This document shows positions 39,701-59,600 of a stretch of 64,000 nucleotides of DNA, in pieces. A program made the translations under genes and the position numbers. Source of the stretch: Ephydatia muelleri (lineage: Eukaryota; Porifera; Demospongiae; Spongillida; Spongillidae); assembly GCA_013339895.1 (NCBI GenBank), contig JABACO010000017.1, positions 1,422,726 to 1,486,725 of the forward strand, read 5' to 3'. Under the pieces are notes generated by a model. That model was not told the origin of the DNA. It saw nothing but the letters and a program-made list of their open reading frames with translations, and ran no database searches. How positions within the stretch are numbered: the first letter of the stretch is position 1; the number at the start of each line of letters is the position of its first letter.

Positions 39701-42288
39701 AACCTCCTCCGCTAACTTTCTTTCCATCCACCCTACCCTCCTCCACCCTACCCTCCTCCTCCACCCTACCTCCTCCACCCTACCCTCCTCCCCCTACCCT
39801 CCTCCACCATACCCTCCTTCACCCTACACTCCTCCACCCTTTACCCTCCTCCCCCCCTCCACCATACCCTCCTCCACTCAATATTGCACCATACCGGGGT
39901 GGGGTGGAGTGGGGAGGGAAGGTATTTGGACCACCTAACCCACCTTCCCTCAGACTTTCAGCTTTAACAATGCACGGATATAACTCATCACATCATGGTT
40001 TATTAGTTTTGTTGTTTGTTTTATTTTTTAGGACATTGAGCCATCTGAAGGAGAGTGTGTTTCCATTGTAAGCACACTGAATGATCGGGTATGGGTCAGC
40101 AGAACGGTCTCTGGTGGAGGTCGACTGAGCATTTATGATAGCAAAAGGAATTACAGGATAGCCAAATGGGCAAGTAAGGAGTGTGTCAGAAAACTGCTCT
40201 ACAACTCTTCTGAGGATGTTGTCGTGGCAACAACAGCCAGTAGTGTCCACATGTTTTCTGATCGTGAAATTTCCGATGATCTAAATCCCTTCCTGTCGCA
40301 ACCGCATGCCGATACGTTTACACAAGTCGTTCTGGTTGGGGTGTCTGAGGGAGGCAACGAAGCTCACCTGTGGTATTCTGCAGAGTCAAAACTGAAGGCC
40401 CTAAGGATATCCGCTCAAGGCATAACCAGCGAGACGTTTCGGCTGTATGCAAATAGCACCGTAGAGCACATGGAGGCTCTTGGAGGGACCGGCGAGGGCA
40501 GGTTGAAGGACGTCGTGCTCAGTCACAGGGGGTGCGTCGAAAAGTGGGATGTCGCCAAGCAGGAACGATCGGCCGTGTGCGACTGCTATGACCTGTGCAG
40601 CCACTTGTGCATGGAGAACTGTAAGTTTTTGGGGTGATACGTAAACGTGTGTATCAGTTGGAATGTTTGCACAAAATATGTATACTTCAAGCCCATGGCG
40701 TACATACATGTTCCAGGCCTATGGCGTACATACATGTTCCAGGCCTATGGCGTACATACATGTTCCAGGCCATGGCGTACATACATGTTCCAGGCCATGG
40801 CGTACATACATGTTTCAAGCTATGGCGTACATACATGTTCCAGGCCATGGCATACATACATGTTCCAGGCCTATGGCGTACATACATGTTCCAGGCCATG
40901 GCGTACATACATGTTCCAGGCCTATGGCGTACATACATGTTCCAGGCTATGGCGTACATACATGTTCCAGGCCAAGGCGTACATACATGTTCCAGGCCAT
41001 GGCGTACATACATGTTCCAGGCCATGGCGTACATACATGTTCCAGGCCATGGCGTACATACATGTTCCAGGCCATGGCGTACATACATGTTCCAGGCCAT
41101 GGCGTACATACATGTTCCAGGCCATGGCGTACATACATGTTCCAGGCCATGGCGTACATACATGTTCCAGGCCATGGCGTACATACATGTTCCAGGCCAT
41201 GGCGTACATACATGTTCCAGGCCATGGCTTACATACATGTTCCAGGCCATGGCATACATACATGTTCCAGGCCATGGCGTACATACATGTTCCAGGCCAT
41301 GGCGTACATACATGTTCCAGGCCATGGCGTACATACATGTTCCAGGCTATGGCGTACATACATGTTCCAGGCTATGGCGTACATACATGTTCCAGGCCAT
41401 GGCATACATACATGTTCCAGGCCATGGCATACATACATGTTCCAAGGCCATGGCGTACATACATGTTCCAAGCCTATGGCATGCAACACATACACACATA
41501 CATACATGTTAGCCTCCACACAAAAAGATTTTATGGCATTTTATGAAATGGCAATTATACTGGCATGTTGAAACTCACATTATTTGATTATAAAATGGGT
41601 CTCACTTTCAAGTGTCTTTTTTTTTTTTGTTTTTGTTTTAAGATGACAATAGCAAGGTAACGGCACTGTTATATTGGAGAGACTTTCTCTACATTGGCAC
41701 AGTAGGGGGGATCGTTCTGGGCCTTAACCCTGACAGTCTGACAGCTCTATGGGTCGTACGTGCCACAGAGACACCTGTGCGATGCCTTGCTGGAGTTTCA
41801 CTGGACCCTGAAGAAGTGGACCACAAGTCGCACGACACTCTTCCAGAAAGAGGTGCATGATGTAAAGCATATATTTTTGATTCTCTGTCTGCTTTTTCAT
41901 ATTCTCTTGTCCACCTGTCAAGTAATTAGGGTGCTAATATTTAGCAGCCACGCAGCTTGCATGTTGCTGATTTATTCTTCGTATCATGCTCTGTTTTTGA
42001 ATAGATATCAAGATGAGTTTGATTGTCAGCTTTGGAGGGCAATACACAGGAATATTCAAAGGCTCTGGGAACATTCCGCCATCTTTGAAGCCTCCGGGAG
42101 AGGCAGAGTCCAGTTACGACTCCACCCCTCGCATCAAGCTGCCCACAGCAACGTCATATGCCAGTCACATGTTTGTATTGTCTCCCACTGCGTCCACTGT
42201 TCGCCTAGCTCAAAGAGACTCTCAAAGTGCAAAGCAATCAAAGCTATTGAAACACAGACCTACATTCTATACCCGGCGCAGAATATGA
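27765..42288 (+). CDS. LRRK-like ROCO protein kinase, copy 3 (diverged, two frame breaks)
   Basis: This is a paralogue with the same domain order as copies 1 and 2. Exons: 27765-27792, 29217-29260, 29602-29671, 29738-29776, 29954-30083, 30264-32736, 32804-33038, 33255-33377, 33455-33686, 33760-33898, 35613-35689, 35762-35884, 35963-36873, 36957-37070, 37132-37419, 37511-37894, 37966-38362, 40032-40620, 41643-41852, 42005-42288. The first four exons are tentative: they rest on matching phases, an ATG exon like those of the sisters (MEDTAEKGT), and a weak match of LLSIIRTSLVG to LLSTVLSSLVG. Roc has an intact GSANAGKTT. The kinase has GRGGFGAVF, AIK, FRDLKPGN, DYG and PPE. Two exons are one nucleotide too long for their phase: the LRR exon (extra base near 31654) and exon 37966-38362 (extra base near 38342, giving an in-frame TAG). 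Reading resumes in the right frame after each. Either the gene is decaying or the assembly has indels. Confidence 0.75.
28583..28619. repeat. Short near-perfect palindrome (hairpin)
   Basis: GTGGCCCACAG at the left pairs with CTGTGGGCCAC at the right, and the centre (TGTATTCAATACA) is also self-complementary. The 37 bp can therefore fold almost end to end. It lies in the proposed first intron of ROCO copy 3, or upstream of the gene if the start is elsewhere. It could be a small foldback element or a protein-binding palindrome. Confidence 0.7.
33908..35428. repeat. 31-bp minisatellite expanding a ROCO copy 3 intron
   Basis: About 50 units resemble GAGGGTTAATGTGTGTTGCA followed by TGTTGGATCAG, with GATCAG, GACCAG and GAACCAG variants and many truncated units. 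The array begins a few bases after the splice donor at 33899. The same intron in copy 2 is 104 bp (22042-22145); here it is 1714 bp. Confidence 0.95.
38757..39880. repeat. 15-bp C/T-rich minisatellite in a ROCO copy 3 intron
   Basis: Repeats of TACCCTCCTCCACCC, with extra CTC triplets and indels, make a ~1.1-kb strand-asymmetric polypyrimidine tract. It lies between the exons ending at 38362 and starting at 40032; the equivalent intron in copy 2 is 276 bp. The unit yields Pro/Tyr/Leu/Ser-rich open frames that are not genes. Such polypurine-polypyrimidine DNA can form triplex or i-motif structures (general knowledge, not tested here). Confidence 0.95.
40694..41485. repeat. 25-bp minisatellite in a ROCO copy 3 intron
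   Basis: About 31 highly regular copies of CCATGGCGTACATACATGTT plus CCAGG lie in the intron between 40620 and 41643. The equivalent intron in copy 2 is only 54 bp. The unit has no stop in any frame and its length is not a multiple of three, so long ORFs run in several frames as an artefact. Regularity is higher than in the other arrays, suggesting recent expansion. Confidence 0.95.
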
Positions 42289-43854
42289 CATTCTTGTAGT
42301 ATGGTGAAAACAGTGTTCGGTGTATGACTGTGTTATCTAATTATTGGGAAGATCAATTTGAGTGTTTGTAAATCTGACTAACATCACGTAAATCTCCGGA
42401 TACTTGTTGCTGCACAGTCATGTACCACTTAATTGACTGGCTTGGATTTGGTGGCCATATCTAATCCACCCAAAGCTTTTCCCAGTTAAGTAACTAATAT
42501 TATACACAACACTTACACTAATACACGGCCCAGTTTCAATTTTGCATGTGCCTGAATCAGACCTGTTACCTGAAGGAGGTTATTCAGCTGTGAGGTGGAC
42601 ATAATGTACAGACCTTGTTCCTGATACCATTGGATACCATTGGATACCATTGGATACCATTGGAAATTATGTCCACCTTCACTGCTGGTCATTTCCTTTG
42701 GATAGCAAGTCTGTCAGACACTAACAAAACTGGCTATGTAAGCACCAGTACAATAAGCTAGACTGCCTGGTACTCCAATTTGTGATTTGCTTTCTCCTTA
42801 TGTCATTATTTGTCTGACCATTCCAACAATTTTGAGTTTAATGTTCTTCATTTTGAATGTTAATTTTAATCAATGCAATGTTAAATTATGAGTAATACAG
42901 ATAGATGCTTGCTGTTATTTGGATTCATAAGATGATGTGTGTATACAGACAGATTAGCTCCCTAAGACCTATGTCTGATAATTCGGCTTTGAGGGAACAA
43001 ATTCTGCAGTGCACAGAGGGGTTCTGAAGATCTCCACTCCCTTTGAACCCTCCAAAAAGCATCACTATATATATAATCCTCATATAAGCTATTTGCCAAT
43101 CTGTTCTGTTTGTTCCAATCAAAGCTACGGGCCAGAAGTGGTGACTCGTGTATAGTAGTCGCGTCACTCCATCAATTATCATTAACATGCATCACAATTG
43201 CTATATCCAATTAGTGCTCCCCACTTGCACTACCCTCTATGTGCAATGAAGACACATTTAGGATCAAAGCACATAAAGTGTGTCAACTATGCTTGAAGTT
43301 GGCACGTCTGCCTTTCACGTTGCTTTGGTAACAGTGTCTCATGAAAGTCATGCTTACATGTTGCTGATCACCATGGTTACTTTAGACTCAATGGGAAAGC
43401 ATGTGAGCTGTATCGAAGGCATAAATGCCGATTATGACATCATCATGAGCACAACTGCTGCCTTGAACCTCTATCACTAAGTGAAATGTGTACAAACTTT
43501 TAAATGTCTCCTAAGCAACTTAGTAGCCACAAGTGACACATGTGTTTTGTAACTTACATATGCTCTATAGTATACCCAACCCTCTTTGCTCATTAGTGAA
43601 AGTTGTATTGGCATCAAAAGTTTTTCACTGCTTGATAACGACAAAAAAAAGGAGATCTCTGTACAGTAAAGATCATACAATGGATGGTGTGTGTATGGAC
43701 ACAAAAATAGGGTCCAAAATTTTTGCAACAAACACATAAAATACGAACAAATCAAACTACATGATAAAGAAACAAAAATACAAAGAAGTTTTAAAGAAAA
43801 AAACAAAAACAAAACAAAAACGCTATAAACAAAAAAGACATTTCATAACAATAT
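42289..43854. other. Convergent intergenic region
   Basis: This lies between the 3' ends of ROCO copy 3 (+) and the zinc-finger gene (-). No convincing coding region is seen. It contains the hairpin-plus-tandem element at 42587-42683 and AT-rich 3' flanking sequence. Confidence 0.6.
42587..42683. repeat. Inverted repeat enclosing four 11-bp direct repeats
   Basis: GTGAGGTGGACATAAT on the left is complementary to ATTATGTCCACCTTCAC on the right with a small mismatch. Between them is TTGGATACCAT repeated four times. The shape is that of a small foldback or MITE-like element with an internal tandem expansion. Confidence 0.6.
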
Positions 43855-49141
<5,287 letters not shown>

Positions 49142-49293
49142 CTGTTTTGGTGAGGGGGAGGGAGTGAGGAGAGGTGGCGGTGAAGGGAAGGAGGGTTGAG
49201 GGGGCGGAGGGAGAGGGTAACAGATCTGCACAAGCATTTTGTACACATGCACCCTTAAAATAGACATGTGTACAGATACACACCAACACAGAT

Positions 49294-52023
<2,730 letters not shown>

Positions 52024-53023
52024 NNNNNNNNNNNNNNNNNNNNNNNNNNNNNNNNNNNNNNNNNNNNNNNNNNNNNNNNNNNNNNNNNNNNNNNNNNNNN
52101 NNNNNNNNNNNNNNNNNNNNNNNNNNNNNNNNNNNNNNNNNNNNNNNNNNNNNNNNNNNNNNNNNNNNNNNNNNNNNNNNNNNNNNNNNNNNNNNNNNNN
52201 NNNNNNNNNNNNNNNNNNNNNNNNNNNNNNNNNNNNNNNNNNNNNNNNNNNNNNNNNNNNNNNNNNNNNNNNNNNNNNNNNNNNNNNNNNNNNNNNNNNN
52301 NNNNNNNNNNNNNNNNNNNNNNNNNNNNNNNNNNNNNNNNNNNNNNNNNNNNNNNNNNNNNNNNNNNNNNNNNNNNNNNNNNNNNNNNNNNNNNNNNNNN
52401 NNNNNNNNNNNNNNNNNNNNNNNNNNNNNNNNNNNNNNNNNNNNNNNNNNNNNNNNNNNNNNNNNNNNNNNNNNNNNNNNNNNNNNNNNNNNNNNNNNNN
52501 NNNNNNNNNNNNNNNNNNNNNNNNNNNNNNNNNNNNNNNNNNNNNNNNNNNNNNNNNNNNNNNNNNNNNNNNNNNNNNNNNNNNNNNNNNNNNNNNNNNN
52601 NNNNNNNNNNNNNNNNNNNNNNNNNNNNNNNNNNNNNNNNNNNNNNNNNNNNNNNNNNNNNNNNNNNNNNNNNNNNNNNNNNNNNNNNNNNNNNNNNNNN
52701 NNNNNNNNNNNNNNNNNNNNNNNNNNNNNNNNNNNNNNNNNNNNNNNNNNNNNNNNNNNNNNNNNNNNNNNNNNNNNNNNNNNNNNNNNNNNNNNNNNNN
52801 NNNNNNNNNNNNNNNNNNNNNNNNNNNNNNNNNNNNNNNNNNNNNNNNNNNNNNNNNNNNNNNNNNNNNNNNNNNNNNNNNNNNNNNNNNNNNNNNNNNN
52901 NNNNNNNNNNNNNNNNNNNNNNNNNNNNNNNNNNNNNNNNNNNNNNNNNNNNNNNNNNNNNNNNNNNNNNNNNNNNNNNNNNNNNNNNNNNNNNNNNNNN
53001 NNNNNNNNNNNNNNNNNNNNNNN
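52024..53023. other. Assembly gap of exactly 1000 N
   Basis: The run of N is exactly 1000 bases, which suggests a placeholder of unknown true size. Missing 5' exons of the zinc-finger gene and missing 3' exons of SF3A1 could lie here. The order and orientation of the flanks depend on scaffolding. Confidence 0.99.
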
Positions 53024-55374
53024 CCCCCCTCCCTCTATTACCACAATCATCAATGTTCTCCACACTATTTGTGCTTGGCCAAGTTGGATAACTGACACAT
53101 TTTACATGCATGCTTTGTAGATTGTGTGTGTGTGTGTGTGTTGTGTGTGTGTGTAAACTGTTGTATAGTACATATTTGTACCGTGACGTAATCCTATAAT
53201 CAATGCAAGAACCGTTTGAGTTTCACTTTTATCCTGTCATCGACGCAATGCCCCTGATTTTAGCAAAATCTACCTTCAACGTGCCCAACCTATTCTCGCA
53301 TGCTCATTGGCTACACACAAATTCACCCTCAAATTTGAATGTTAAAAAAATGAGAAGCTATTCATATTTGAACTAAAAAGTGTCTGCAAAACTCCTATGT
53401 ACACATGGATTGTGCATGAAGAAGTGGAATTTTGAGCAAATACCAACACAGAATTCTCAAGGTTATATTAGGGAAGAAGACAAGTATGCCACAAGATTCA
53501 TTTACACCTATATTTAGCAGTGCCAAATTACCCAGCAGATGGCATCTATGTTTAGTAACATCCGATTTCTATCCAGGTGGTGGTAATACACACATTTGCC
53601 TTGCAGTGTGGTCGGTGGCTCTTCAGAATTATCCTTAAATGTGAGTGGGCAAATGCTCCCTCGGTCACCGCAGGACCCTATTCCCCCAATACATGCATGT
53701 TTGCATAAACTGCTACAGTGCGAATGTAAGGATAGGAACTTGGAAGACTGTAAATAACCGAACACTGTACCATCAGCAAAACAAACATCCGATAAAATCA
53801 AGCGAAGTAGTTGGTATTGACTCCGTGGCACGTTTCAATCTCACCACACCTTCTCCAACAAAACAATGCTTCTATTTACATACACCATCTACGATGTTTT
53901 GTCCCTTTAGTTGCCATTACAGGGATGAACTCGTTGCAGCACACCAACAAATCAAGAGTAATGAATTTCTGAAATGTTTGTTTTAAAAACATACTGACAG
54001 CATTGTATGCAAATAGCCTGTAGGGCTGGTGTCAAACAGAATTGGCTGCTCCAACAGAAGACTGGAAAGAGTTTGCAATTCAAGGTGACGGTATTTACTA
54101 CACTGCAGAAACGTTTGACATAAATGACAAATCTATACCCACGCGATTACATGATTAAATAACTCACACTAAATCACACTTTTAAAAAAATCCCTCTGTG
54201 TTGGCCCTCTGCTTAAAGCTCTACCCACAAAGGTTACAACGAAATGCTTAGATGGTGGCTTGATGCACCACTCCCTATTCAAAGAGTATCAACGTTACCC
54301 TCTTTGCTAAGACCATCTCGACAAGGATGACCATCATGCACTCTTACTTGCTGCTCTGGAGGTGATGATGTGACCAGTCATAACCGGCTACGTGACCGTT
54401 TCGCCAATCCCTGTCCAAGGGCTGGTCTCTAGCCAGAGCTCTGGACAAGGGCTGGTCTCTAGCCAGAGCTCTGGACAAGGGCTGGTCTCTAACCAGAGCT
54501 CTGGACAAGGGCTGGTCTCTAACCAGAGCTCTGGACAAGGGCTGGTCTCTAGCCAGAGCTCTGGACAAGGGCTGGTCTCTAGCCAGAGCTCTGGACAAGG
54601 GCTGGTCTCTAACCAGGGCTCTGTACAAGGGCTGGTTTCTAACCAGAGCTCTGGAGAAGGGCTGGTCTCTAACCAGAGCTTGAATGTTAAACTCATCAAT
54701 AGATTTGGAAGCGAGTATGTCCCTCCAGAGTTGCAGAAGTTGGAGAAGAACAGAAGCACGACAGCAATGATGCACCATGTATCAGCAGAGGGCGGATGTG
54801 TGTTCCTCTAGTTGTTGAGGCTTATGGTGGTTGGGGTCAGGAAACTCACCAAGCCTATTAGTCGTGTGCCTCAGAAGCTATCCATCCGCAGACTGACTCA
54901 CCTTGGTATGAAATCAAGGCCAGCATGTACTGTCGTTTGGGCACCACCCTGATGCGCCAAAATGGACGAAGCTCTTCTATTTGTACTGTGGTAACTAAAG
55001 GTAGGGGGGTTTAACCGACTGTGTTGATTAAGTATGGTGTCAATGTCATAAGTGGTTTATTGTGTGCGTTAGTCACAAACATGCAGGTGATTAAAATACA
55101 GCTGCATCAACTCTTTCGTGGGCAAAGCCAATTATTGTGGTACACATGTAGTGCGAAGTATGCGTTGCAGGAAAACTTAGTTTGCAAACAACTTACTAAT
55201 ATGACCAAGAAACAACTGATCAATGTGTTGTTGACGGCAAAGTGTAAACTGTTTAGATAAACAAAGTGGCTTTAGCATAGCACCTTGGCTCAATATTGTT
55301 CTGTTGCCCGTGAAAGAGTTAAATACACAATTTCCATAAAGTCTGATCTTTCATTGATTGGTGTTCCCCCGAGG
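53024..55374. other. Region without a recognised gene
   Basis: There is a short GT run at 53124-53152 and a minisatellite at 54411-54680. Several short ORFs occur, but none has a recognisable domain or a convincing splice structure. The ubiquitin-like C-terminus expected for SF3A1 was looked for on the minus strand and not seen. Confidence 0.5.
54411..54680. repeat. 30-bp tandem repeat, nine copies, open in two strands
   Basis: Nine copies of a 30-bp unit (GGGCTGGTCTCTAGCCAGAG plus CTCTGGACAA) occur. Because 30 is a multiple of three, the unit encodes a clean decapeptide repeat (GQGLVSSQSS) on the plus strand inside a 139-codon ORF (54392-54811). It is also open on the minus strand. The flanks show no domain, so coding is possible but unsupported. 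Confidence 0.9.
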
Positions 55375-55561
55375 GGGATGGGCCACACCCAGAGGTAGTG
55401 CAATACTGGGCAACCCGTGGGACCAGCAAAGCAAGCTTCACTCCGAGTGCCAAGCTTCAAAAATTGATGTAATATCGTGGGAACATTGTTCCCATACAAG
55501 ATATTAGACTCATAAGAACAGTTATTTCTTCTTGATCTTAGCCAAGAGGCCAAGAAGCAAT
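55375..55561 (-). ncRNA. U2 spliceosomal snRNA-like gene, altered branch-site region
   Basis: Read from 55561 downward, the sequence starts ATTGCTTCTTGGCCTCTTGG followed by CTAAGATCAAG, a close match to the first 31 nt of U2. It then keeps CTGTTCTTAT and CTAATATCT of the stem IIa region, with that stem still pairing through wobbles (TATGAG/CTTGTA). A perfect stem IIb-like hairpin follows (GGGAAC-AAT-GTTCCC). An Sm-type site (ATTTTTG, near 55457-55466) and the stem-loop IV signature (CCCAGTATTGCACTACCTCTGGG, with its loop) are also present. The length (~187 nt) fits U2. The conserved branch-site-pairing stretch (GTAGTA at about nt 33-38 of standard U2) is absent: after GATCAAG the sequence reads AAGAAATAACTG. 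It is therefore either a pseudogene or a variant U2. The exact 3' end is approximate, and no promoter element was identified. Confidence 0.8.
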
Positions 55562-55604
55562 AAATTTACCAGATTCAACATTTATCCTTCAGATCAAACA
55601 GCAT

Positions 55605-55735
55605 GCTTAGGGTGTGGTTTGGGTTCGGGACTGGCTTAGGGGTGTGGCTTGGGCTTGGGACTTGCTTAGGGGTGTGGTTTGGTTCGGGACTTGCTTAGGG
55701 GTGTGGTTTGGGTTCGGATTTGGGCAAATACCGTT
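55605..55735. repeat. ~37-bp tandem repeat, four copies
   Basis: Four imperfect copies of TTAGGGGTGTGGTTTGGG plus TTCGGGACTTGC lie just upstream (transcript sense) of the U2-like gene. Its position invites the question of a promoter role, but nothing in the sequence shows one. Confidence 0.85.
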
Positions 55736-55834
55736 ATGTGGTTATCAAATGACCACAAAATGACCAGAGCCGATCTCATACGGGAGACAAGAGAACACAT
55801 GCCAAGAGAAAAAGCAAGCAGCTAGCTACAGGGA

Positions 55835-56030
55835 GGGAAGAAGAAAGGGAAGAAGAAGAAAGAGTAGGGAGGAGGGAAGAAGAAAGAAGGGGGAGGGAAG
55901 AAGAAAGAGAAGGGGGAAGAAGAAAGAGAAGGAGAAGGGAAGAAGAAAGAGAAGGGGGGAGGGAAGAAGAAAGAGTAGGGGGAGGGAAGAAGAAAGAGAA
56001 GGGAGAGGGAAGAAGATAGAGAAGGTGACT
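55835..56030. repeat. Purine-rich GGGAAGAAGAAAGAGAA repeat tract
   Basis: An irregular polypurine tract made of GGGAAGAAGAAAGAG-like units, with strong strand asymmetry. A poly-G run follows at ~56176-56201. It lies downstream of the last recognised SF3A1 exon, probably inside the gene's next intron. Confidence 0.85.
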
Positions 56031-56456
56031 TTTTGATATTTCTCCTTAAAAATAGAAGAGGCAGGAAGAAAGGTTTGGAGGTGGAAGAGAAGAGAGTGAA
56101 GCGATTCTATCTTTAAGGGAGGGATGTGAAGAAAAAAGAATCCTATTTTTTTATTTTTGTTTTCCTCCATTGGAAGGGGGGGGGGGGGGGGGGGGGGGGG
56201 GCACAAAGAAAGGAGACAGTCTTGCCAAAATTCGCAGTTCACTTAAAATATGCTATGCAATGTTAGCACTTTAGGGAGGGAAAAATTCAGCGTCAAAATA
56301 AATCTTGTTGAAGAAAAAAAAAAAACACATTCAAACTGTACACGATAATTAATATTAAAATTCAGTACATGTATCTTCCCACACATACAAAGTACACAGA
56401 CACACACACTTGTTACAACACATATACACAGTACACACAGATTGGTTGGTTCTCAC

Positions 56457-56624
56457 CTTCATACCAATCACAGTTTCTTCTGTGCCGAAAATGTCTGTAC
56501 GTCGTTCAGCCAGATGCTTGAGGCTTGTGCCAATGTTTGTACCCTCGGCCAACACTTCCTCCTGCATCCTACGCTCCTCTATCGTCTTCTTCTTCTCTTC
56601 GATCCAACGCGGGTCAAGCAACCC

Positions 56625-56668
<44 letters not shown>

Positions 56669-59600
56669 GTGTGTGTGAGTGCAATGTGTGTGTGTGTGTG
56701 TGTGTATGTGGAGTGCAACGCATGTGTGTTTAAATATACCGAATCAATACATTCCCGCCATCAAACCCTTTCTCCTACCCCCTACCCTCTATCAATCAAG
56801 TGTGATGAAAATTCACATTTTACGCAACTTCCACTACCACAGACACAACTTCATCCTGTCCCTATATCACAGAGAACCATCCTCACACCCCCCACATCCC
56901 ACAACCCTGTCCCAACCAACAGGCCAACTCACCGTACTTCATGTGATCCTGCAACTTATCGACAGGGATCTTCTCCCCCGTGATCGGGGAGATGAGGTAG
57001 TTGGGGTTGGTTTGCATCTGCTGGTGAGGGGCCACCTGTGCTTGCTTAGGGTTGTAGTCCTTCCGGATCTGGACCCCTCCCGGGCCCGTCTGCGCCGTGG
57101 GGAGGTCCAGCACGTCACGCTCTCGAGTGGGCGGAAGGGGAGGGGGAGGAGGTTGGGACTGCTGGGGCGGCTGCAGGGATGGGTACCCGCATTTCAAGGT
57201 TGGCATTGTGGAGTGTGTGTGTGTGGGGGAGAGGTGTTAGGGAGGATAAACAATATCCATGACACATGAACACTGCTTATATTAGGGGAAGAGTCTCTGT
57301 GTTGTAATGGACGGATACGATACTCTCATGGTTTGCCACCCACACAACCCACACAACACATCTACTCACTCACCCCCAGCACCACATACACACAATGATA
57401 CCAACACGCCCACACCATCAAACCATGCCCACCCACACAATCAAGTCAACATACATGCCCCCCCCCCCACACCCACACACTCACTGCAGGGGGCTGGGAC
57501 CCCTCGGCCCTCTTGGCCTGGTCGGACATCTGCTCCTCCCCAGGCTCCTGCTCGTCCACCTCCATCTCTATCTCCTGCACCTCTCCGCTCTCCTCCTGCA
57601 GACGCTCGTACTTGCTCTGCTGTAGGAGCCGCTGGGCCAGCTGCGTGGGCTTGATGGGAGGGGGGAGGTAGCCTGTGAGGGGGTGAGGGTGGAGGTGAGG
57701 GAGCAAACCAGCAGACAGCAAAAATTAGGGTGTGTTAAGATTGCAGGGTAGCCAGGATTACGATTCCGCCAAGTTACACCCGTCAATTCCCCCCCCCCCC
57801 ACACACACACACACTCCATCTTAGAATGGTGCTAGGTCTCACTTTTTGATTTGATCAAAACCCGTAACAAGAGGGTCATGCTGGAGTACCTTTGGACTTG
57901 TGGGAGGAATGCTAGTTCCCCCATCTCCCCAAGGCTAGGCCGCTGTACCAAGCTGGGCTAGCCAAGTGAGAGGGAGAAATCCCAGGCTATGCTTTCGGTG
58001 CTACATTTAAAAACAAACCATATCACATCCTGTATAGGTGTGTCCATGTACACGTATATTAAGGTGTCCTTTTTTTTTTTTCAAGGGGGGGGGGGGGGGG
58101 GGGTTGAACTTTCCAAGTAAGTTGTTTGGGACCTACATGTAGAGGTAGTGCCCTGTTCATCAAGGTGTCCTTATTTCAGGGAGTCTCCACTTTGTGGGTT
58201 CCACTGTACCAGACGAACCACCTTGGAGCACGCCCACTCATATGGCCCAGATACGCCCACGCTAAATAGAGGAATGAAGATGGATGACATGGACGCAGCA
58301 GTCACCTGTCCTGCCTTGGTGACTCGAGAAGAAGCCAGTTCACTATGGATTCCCTCCTTTCTCGTGTGAAATTAGACAGCCCGGGAATGGAATTAGGGGT
58401 TGTGCTGCACTTCATCGAGCACTACTACAGCAACATTGTGGCATCAAGTTTGTCGAACATCAAGACAAGTGGTTGCCCAAATGCAGGAGGACAACACAAA
58501 CATGCAGCGGCAAGCTTGATATCTCAAATACGTGGCTAGACTACACGGAGCAGGGTAGACCATTCGTCTCAAATGGCTCAACAAGAGTATGGCACCATCC
58601 TACTGCTTGTCTGATGGTACTGTAGACTGTGAACTGAATGTACTCGGAGGAAAGGGTGAGAGAGTAGATAGGGGCTGGATCCAACCCAGCATCAAAATGA
58701 GGGAAAGGGAAGATAAATTAGAAGACTACCGTACAGAAATGAATGGGGACGCGGATGAAGCAGCATCGATTACCGTATGTGGCTGGAAACAGCTCTGGTT
58801 GTGCATCCTTCCATACCATGTTGACAGATGACTCCAAATCTGCTGGCTAACAACATGAAACGTGAGGAACTGATAGACTGGCTGATCTCCCATGGTGCCA
58901 AAGATGAACACGGAGAAGTGTGTTCAAAAGAGCCTTTTCTCGGTGACTAGATGGGTGCTATGCTACCGTTACTATGCAACCACTAGCTACATATATTACA
59001 TAATCATGAGCTTGGCGGCATACGACATGAGAACAGACAGAATGATCCTGCAAGACCGCTTCATGTATTAAAGAAGGCACTATTTCATGAGAGGGAGAAC
59101 CCGGGGGGGAGGGGGAAGAGAGATGCAGTGTGCTTATTATCATTACATACGCTCTCGTTAAACCATGTTGTGCAAGCCATCACCACCTTGGGCATTGAAG
59201 GACAGATCCTTTACACGAGATGTTCATCATTGGTCCATCAGGTCGTTGACAGAAACAGAAAGGCTGGACAAAGGCAGCACTGACTCCCAAATCACGTTAC
59301 CTTGTTCAAGAGTGTGGATAGACACTTTCAACACCATGACTGGAGCTGACATTCACTTGCTTCTACTGTCTGTGGCACACCCCTATGGAGCTCATGTGGG
59401 TGTAGGGGTAACACAAATTATGACTTCATATATGTCTCAGATCAGGGAACTTGCAGAAGAGAAGATACAGCAGCAAGATAGCTTGGCATGCTTCCTTTCA
59501 ACACAACAAGGAGGCATGCCATCCAACACTGGCAGGCTGCTGTTAGAAGATGAGGAGGGCATTACAGATGATGATGATGATGAAGAGGGCCTTGGGGGTA

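Noticed and set aside
38714..39715. Plus-strand ORFs of up to 333 codons rich in Pro, Ser, Leu and Tyr
   Set aside because: Open in all three frames only because the 15-bp C/T repeat has no stop codon; located in an intron of ROCO copy 3.
40634..41571. Overlapping ~300-codon ORFs in three plus-strand frames
   Set aside because: Artefact of a stop-free 25-bp tandem repeat within an intron.
27765..42288. Calling ROCO copy 3 a pseudogene
   Set aside because: Only two +1 breaks, with all motifs and splice sites otherwise kept, and the same type of break in the adjacent unrelated gene; assembly error is at least as likely.
55290..55553. 87-codon minus-strand ORF
   Set aside because: It overlaps the U2 snRNA-like gene, whose sequence and folding signals explain the region better.
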